Source of the DNA: Candidatus Gastranaerophilales bacterium
GTDB lineage: Bacteria > Cyanobacteriota > Vampirovibrionia > Gastranaerophilales > Gastranaerophilaceae
NCBI GenBank assembly: GCA_944325785.1
Contig: CALVBN010000009.1
Span: 1 to 64,000, forward strand
Length of the DNA: 64,000 nucleotides
Direction of reading: 5' to 3'
Below are positions 62,524 to 64,000 of this stretch, piece by piece; the stretch's first letter is position 1, and every line of letters begins with the position of its first letter. The translations under genes were made by a program, and so were the position numbers. The notes below the pieces were generated by a model, which saw only the letters and a program-made list of their open reading frames with translations, was not told the DNA's origin and did not search any database.

Positions 62524-63561
62524 ATGAAAAAGAGAATTTTGTTTATAAATTTTGGCGGTTTAGGGGATGAAATTTTATTTCTTCCTGCAATAATTTCTGT
62601 CAAAAAGGAATTTCCGGATTCGGAAATAACGCTTGCGCTTGAGCCGAGAAGCAAAGGAGTAATGACTCTTACGGATATTATAGACAAAAATTTATATGCT
62701 GATATAAAACAAAATATATTCACAACTTCTATTGAGGGTAAAAAATCGCTCAATCTTTTTCATAATAAATACGCGGAACTTTTAAAACTTCTTGTTAAAA
62801 TTTGGACCAAAAAATTTGATATAGTTGTATCTTCCGGTTCAAATAAATTTATTTCAATATTTTTATTTTTGACTTTCATAAAAAAACGCTACGGATACAA
62901 CACGGGAAAATTGAGTGAAATATTATTGACTGGAGCAGTTCCGCTAAATAAGAATCAATACGCTTCAAAAATGTATCATGATCTTGTGCGCCAGATAACA
63001 GATATAAATACAGAGCTTCCGGAAATTAATATTCAAAAAAAACCTCAAGAAGAGGGAACTGTATTAATTCATCCCGGTGTAAGCTTGATGAGCGTCAAGA
63101 AGAATATGATAAAGACCATCCCTGCGAAAATATGGGCGGAAACTGTTAAAAAACTCGCAGATAACGGCAAAAAAGTTATCCTCGCAGGCGGTCCGGACGA
63201 TAAGGAAACCATTGAAACAATCATTAATTCTGTTCCTGCGGATAAATTTGTCAATATGTACGGCAAAACAAAAAATTTAAAAGAACTTGCGGAATTAATC
63301 TCCGGTGCAGAAATATTTTTATGCTCTGACTCAGCACCTTTACACATAGCAGTAGCGCTTGGCGTCAAAACATACGTAATATTCGGCTCTACTGATGATA
63401 AAAAACTTATCCCTCAGAATGGGAAGGTCATTCCGATAAAAGCAAAAAACTGCACCTGCCCCCTGCGTCCGTGTTTATGGGAAAAACGCCAGAGTACATG
63501 CGAAACGCTTGACTGCTTGAATATCAGTGCTGACGAGATAGTTGAACAAATAATGCGCTAA
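62524..63561 (+). CDS. GT9 heptosyltransferase-like protein
   Basis: This 345-aa protein has the GT-B layout of LPS heptosyltransferases: RILFINFGGLGDEILFLPAI at the start, VLIHPGVSLMSVKKNM at the domain junction, VILAGGPDDKETIETI, and CSDSAPLHIAVALGVKTYVI then FGSTDD in the nucleotide-binding half. The tail CTCPLRPCLWEKRQSTCETL is a conserved Cys cluster. It probably adds a sugar to an envelope glycan. It is divergent from the LCP gene (94 nt). Confidence 0.87.
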   Translation: MKKRILFINFGGLGDEILFLPAIISVKKEFPDSEITLALEPRSKGVMTLTDIIDKNLYADIKQNIFTTSIEGKKSLNLFHNKYAELLKLLVKIWTKKFDIVVSSGSNKFISIFLFLTFIKKRYGYNTGKLSEILLTGAVPLNKNQYASKMYHDLVRQITDINTELPEINIQKKPQEEGTVLIHPGVSLMSVKKNMIKTIPAKIWAETVKKLADNGKKVILAGGPDDKETIETIINSVPADKFVNMYGKTKNLKELAELISGAEIFLCSDSAPLHIAVALGVKTYVIFGSTDDKKLIPQNGKVIPIKAKNCTCPLRPCLWEKRQSTCETLDCLNISADEIVEQIMR

Positions 63562-63630
63562 GCTCCGTTTCGATAAACCATCCCTGCAGGCAGACACTAC
63601 ACCGGCAGGTATTTAATATAATCTATTCTG

Positions 63631-63666
63631 CCCAATGTAACACAATACATATTGTGTTACATTGGG
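63631..63666. repeat. 36-nt perfect hairpin
   Basis: CCCAATGTAACACAAT and its exact complement flank ACAT. No T-tract follows, so it is not a canonical terminator. The right end merges with the GGGGTAAA motif. Confidence 0.85.
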
Positions 63667-63940
63667 GGTAAAAGATATGAAAGGAGTGCAATTTGGCTCT
63701 AAAGCAGGCAAAAAGAAATTAGCCCCCACCCTAACCCTCCCCCGTGGAGAGGGAAGACGCGGGACTTGCAAGATAGAAGCAAGATAAAACAAGGCGCACA
63801 CCGCGAGCGTGGTGCGTAAGCACCAATAGCGAGCGTAAGAGAACCGGCTTGCCGGTCCAGCCTCGGAGGCAAACGCCAAATTAGCCCCAATGCCCGCAAG
63901 GGCATAGAAAACAACCGCTATTTTCTCTTTCTTTTCGTTC

Positions 63941-63977
63941 TTTTCTTTCTCTTTTGATGCGCAAAAGAGAAAGAAAA
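63941..63977. repeat. Pyrimidine/purine palindrome
   Basis: TTTTCTTTCTCTTTTG and CAAAAGAGAAAGAAAA are exact complements around ATGCG. Similar TTTTGxTGCGCxAAAAG palindromes are dispersed repeats in other genomes. Confidence 0.8.
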
Positions 63978-64000
63978 GGACAAGGGTAAATAAAGGAGTA

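Larger units (their letters stand above)
63562..64000. repeat. Gene-free end region with palindromes
   Basis: I see no gene. It holds a 16-bp-arm palindrome (63631-63666), a CTCTCC-type repeat (63723-63754), a higher-GC tract of short inverted units at about 63785-63905 (GCGAGCGT, ACCGGCTTGCCGGT, TGCCCGCAAGGGCA), and a second 16-bp-arm palindrome (63941-63977). Confidence 0.6.

Noticed and set aside
62430..62753. Extended N-terminus of the LCP protein, and the upstream extension of the GT9 gene
   Set aside because: The extensions overlap each other on opposite strands and lack the expected family N-termini; ATG 62429 and ATG 62524 give canonical starts.
63613..63914. Minus-strand frames of 71-88 aa at the window end
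   Set aside because: They run through palindromic repeats, have biased composition and show no ribosome sites.

Overview
This window is AT-rich, gene-dense bacterial DNA, probably from a gut-type member of the Vampirovibrionia (Melainabacteria, Candidatus Gastranaerophilales). No 16S gene is present, so this is inference. It rests on a diderm envelope (porin, TolC-like channel, HlyD/EmrA-type adaptor, DUF374 acyltransferase, GT9 glycosyltransferase), a short cyanobacterial-style primary sigma factor, glycogen synthase, fermentative/anaerobic genes (FocA, an Hcp-like protein, ferredoxin-nitroreductase), and several orphan proteins with an F-x-G tag near the N-terminus.

Layout. 1-2.5 kb (minus): tRNA-Gly(TCC) after a type IV pilus pair (PilO and a PilM-PilN fusion). 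2.5-7 kb (plus): nadA-rlmB-rpoD-TPR operon. 7-10.7 kb (minus): membrane protein, CpaE-like ATPase, degenerate Hcp paralogue. 10.7-15.4 kb (plus): orphan tagged proteins, YhaM-like HD nuclease, DPP-III-like metallopeptidase. 15.7-18 kb (minus): PurD-like fragment and glgA. 19-21 kb: leaderless mnmG. 23-28 kb (minus): fabD-fabG-acpP-fabF, split by an ORF6N gene and by a small AbrB-type divergent module. 28-32 kb (minus): porin, focA, rhodanese, HdeD-like protein. 34-40 kb: pheT, xer recombinase, dacB, nitrilase, acyltransferase. 40-48 kb: secreted proteins, CinA-type amidohydrolase, TonB-domain/TPR protein, CheD-like orphan, tgt, ndk, large membrane orphan. 47.6-51 kb: mnmE/murF divergent pair and a diguanylate cyclase-like protein. 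51-60 kb: FkbH-like protein, pabB/pabA relic, MarR-controlled efflux genes, ferredoxin-nitroreductase, ArsP_2-type permease, kinase-fold orphan. 60-64 kb: nitroreductase, LCP protein, GT9 transferase, palindrome-rich end.

Three themes stand out. (1) Leaderless transcription: at seven start codons a TATAAT/TACAAT box lies exactly 6 nt upstream (7 nt at an eighth), including mnmE, mnmG and murF. (2) Intergenic space is crowded with short palindromic repeat families, including a 120-bp MITE-like element with perfect 25-bp terminal inverted repeats; one copy abuts a truncated pabB/pabA relic. (3) Small modules recur in which a DNA-binding protein is divergently paired with a 73-84 aa helical protein across an operator-like inverted repeat; two of the small proteins look homologous. 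I see no CRISPR array, transposase, rRNA or intact prophage.
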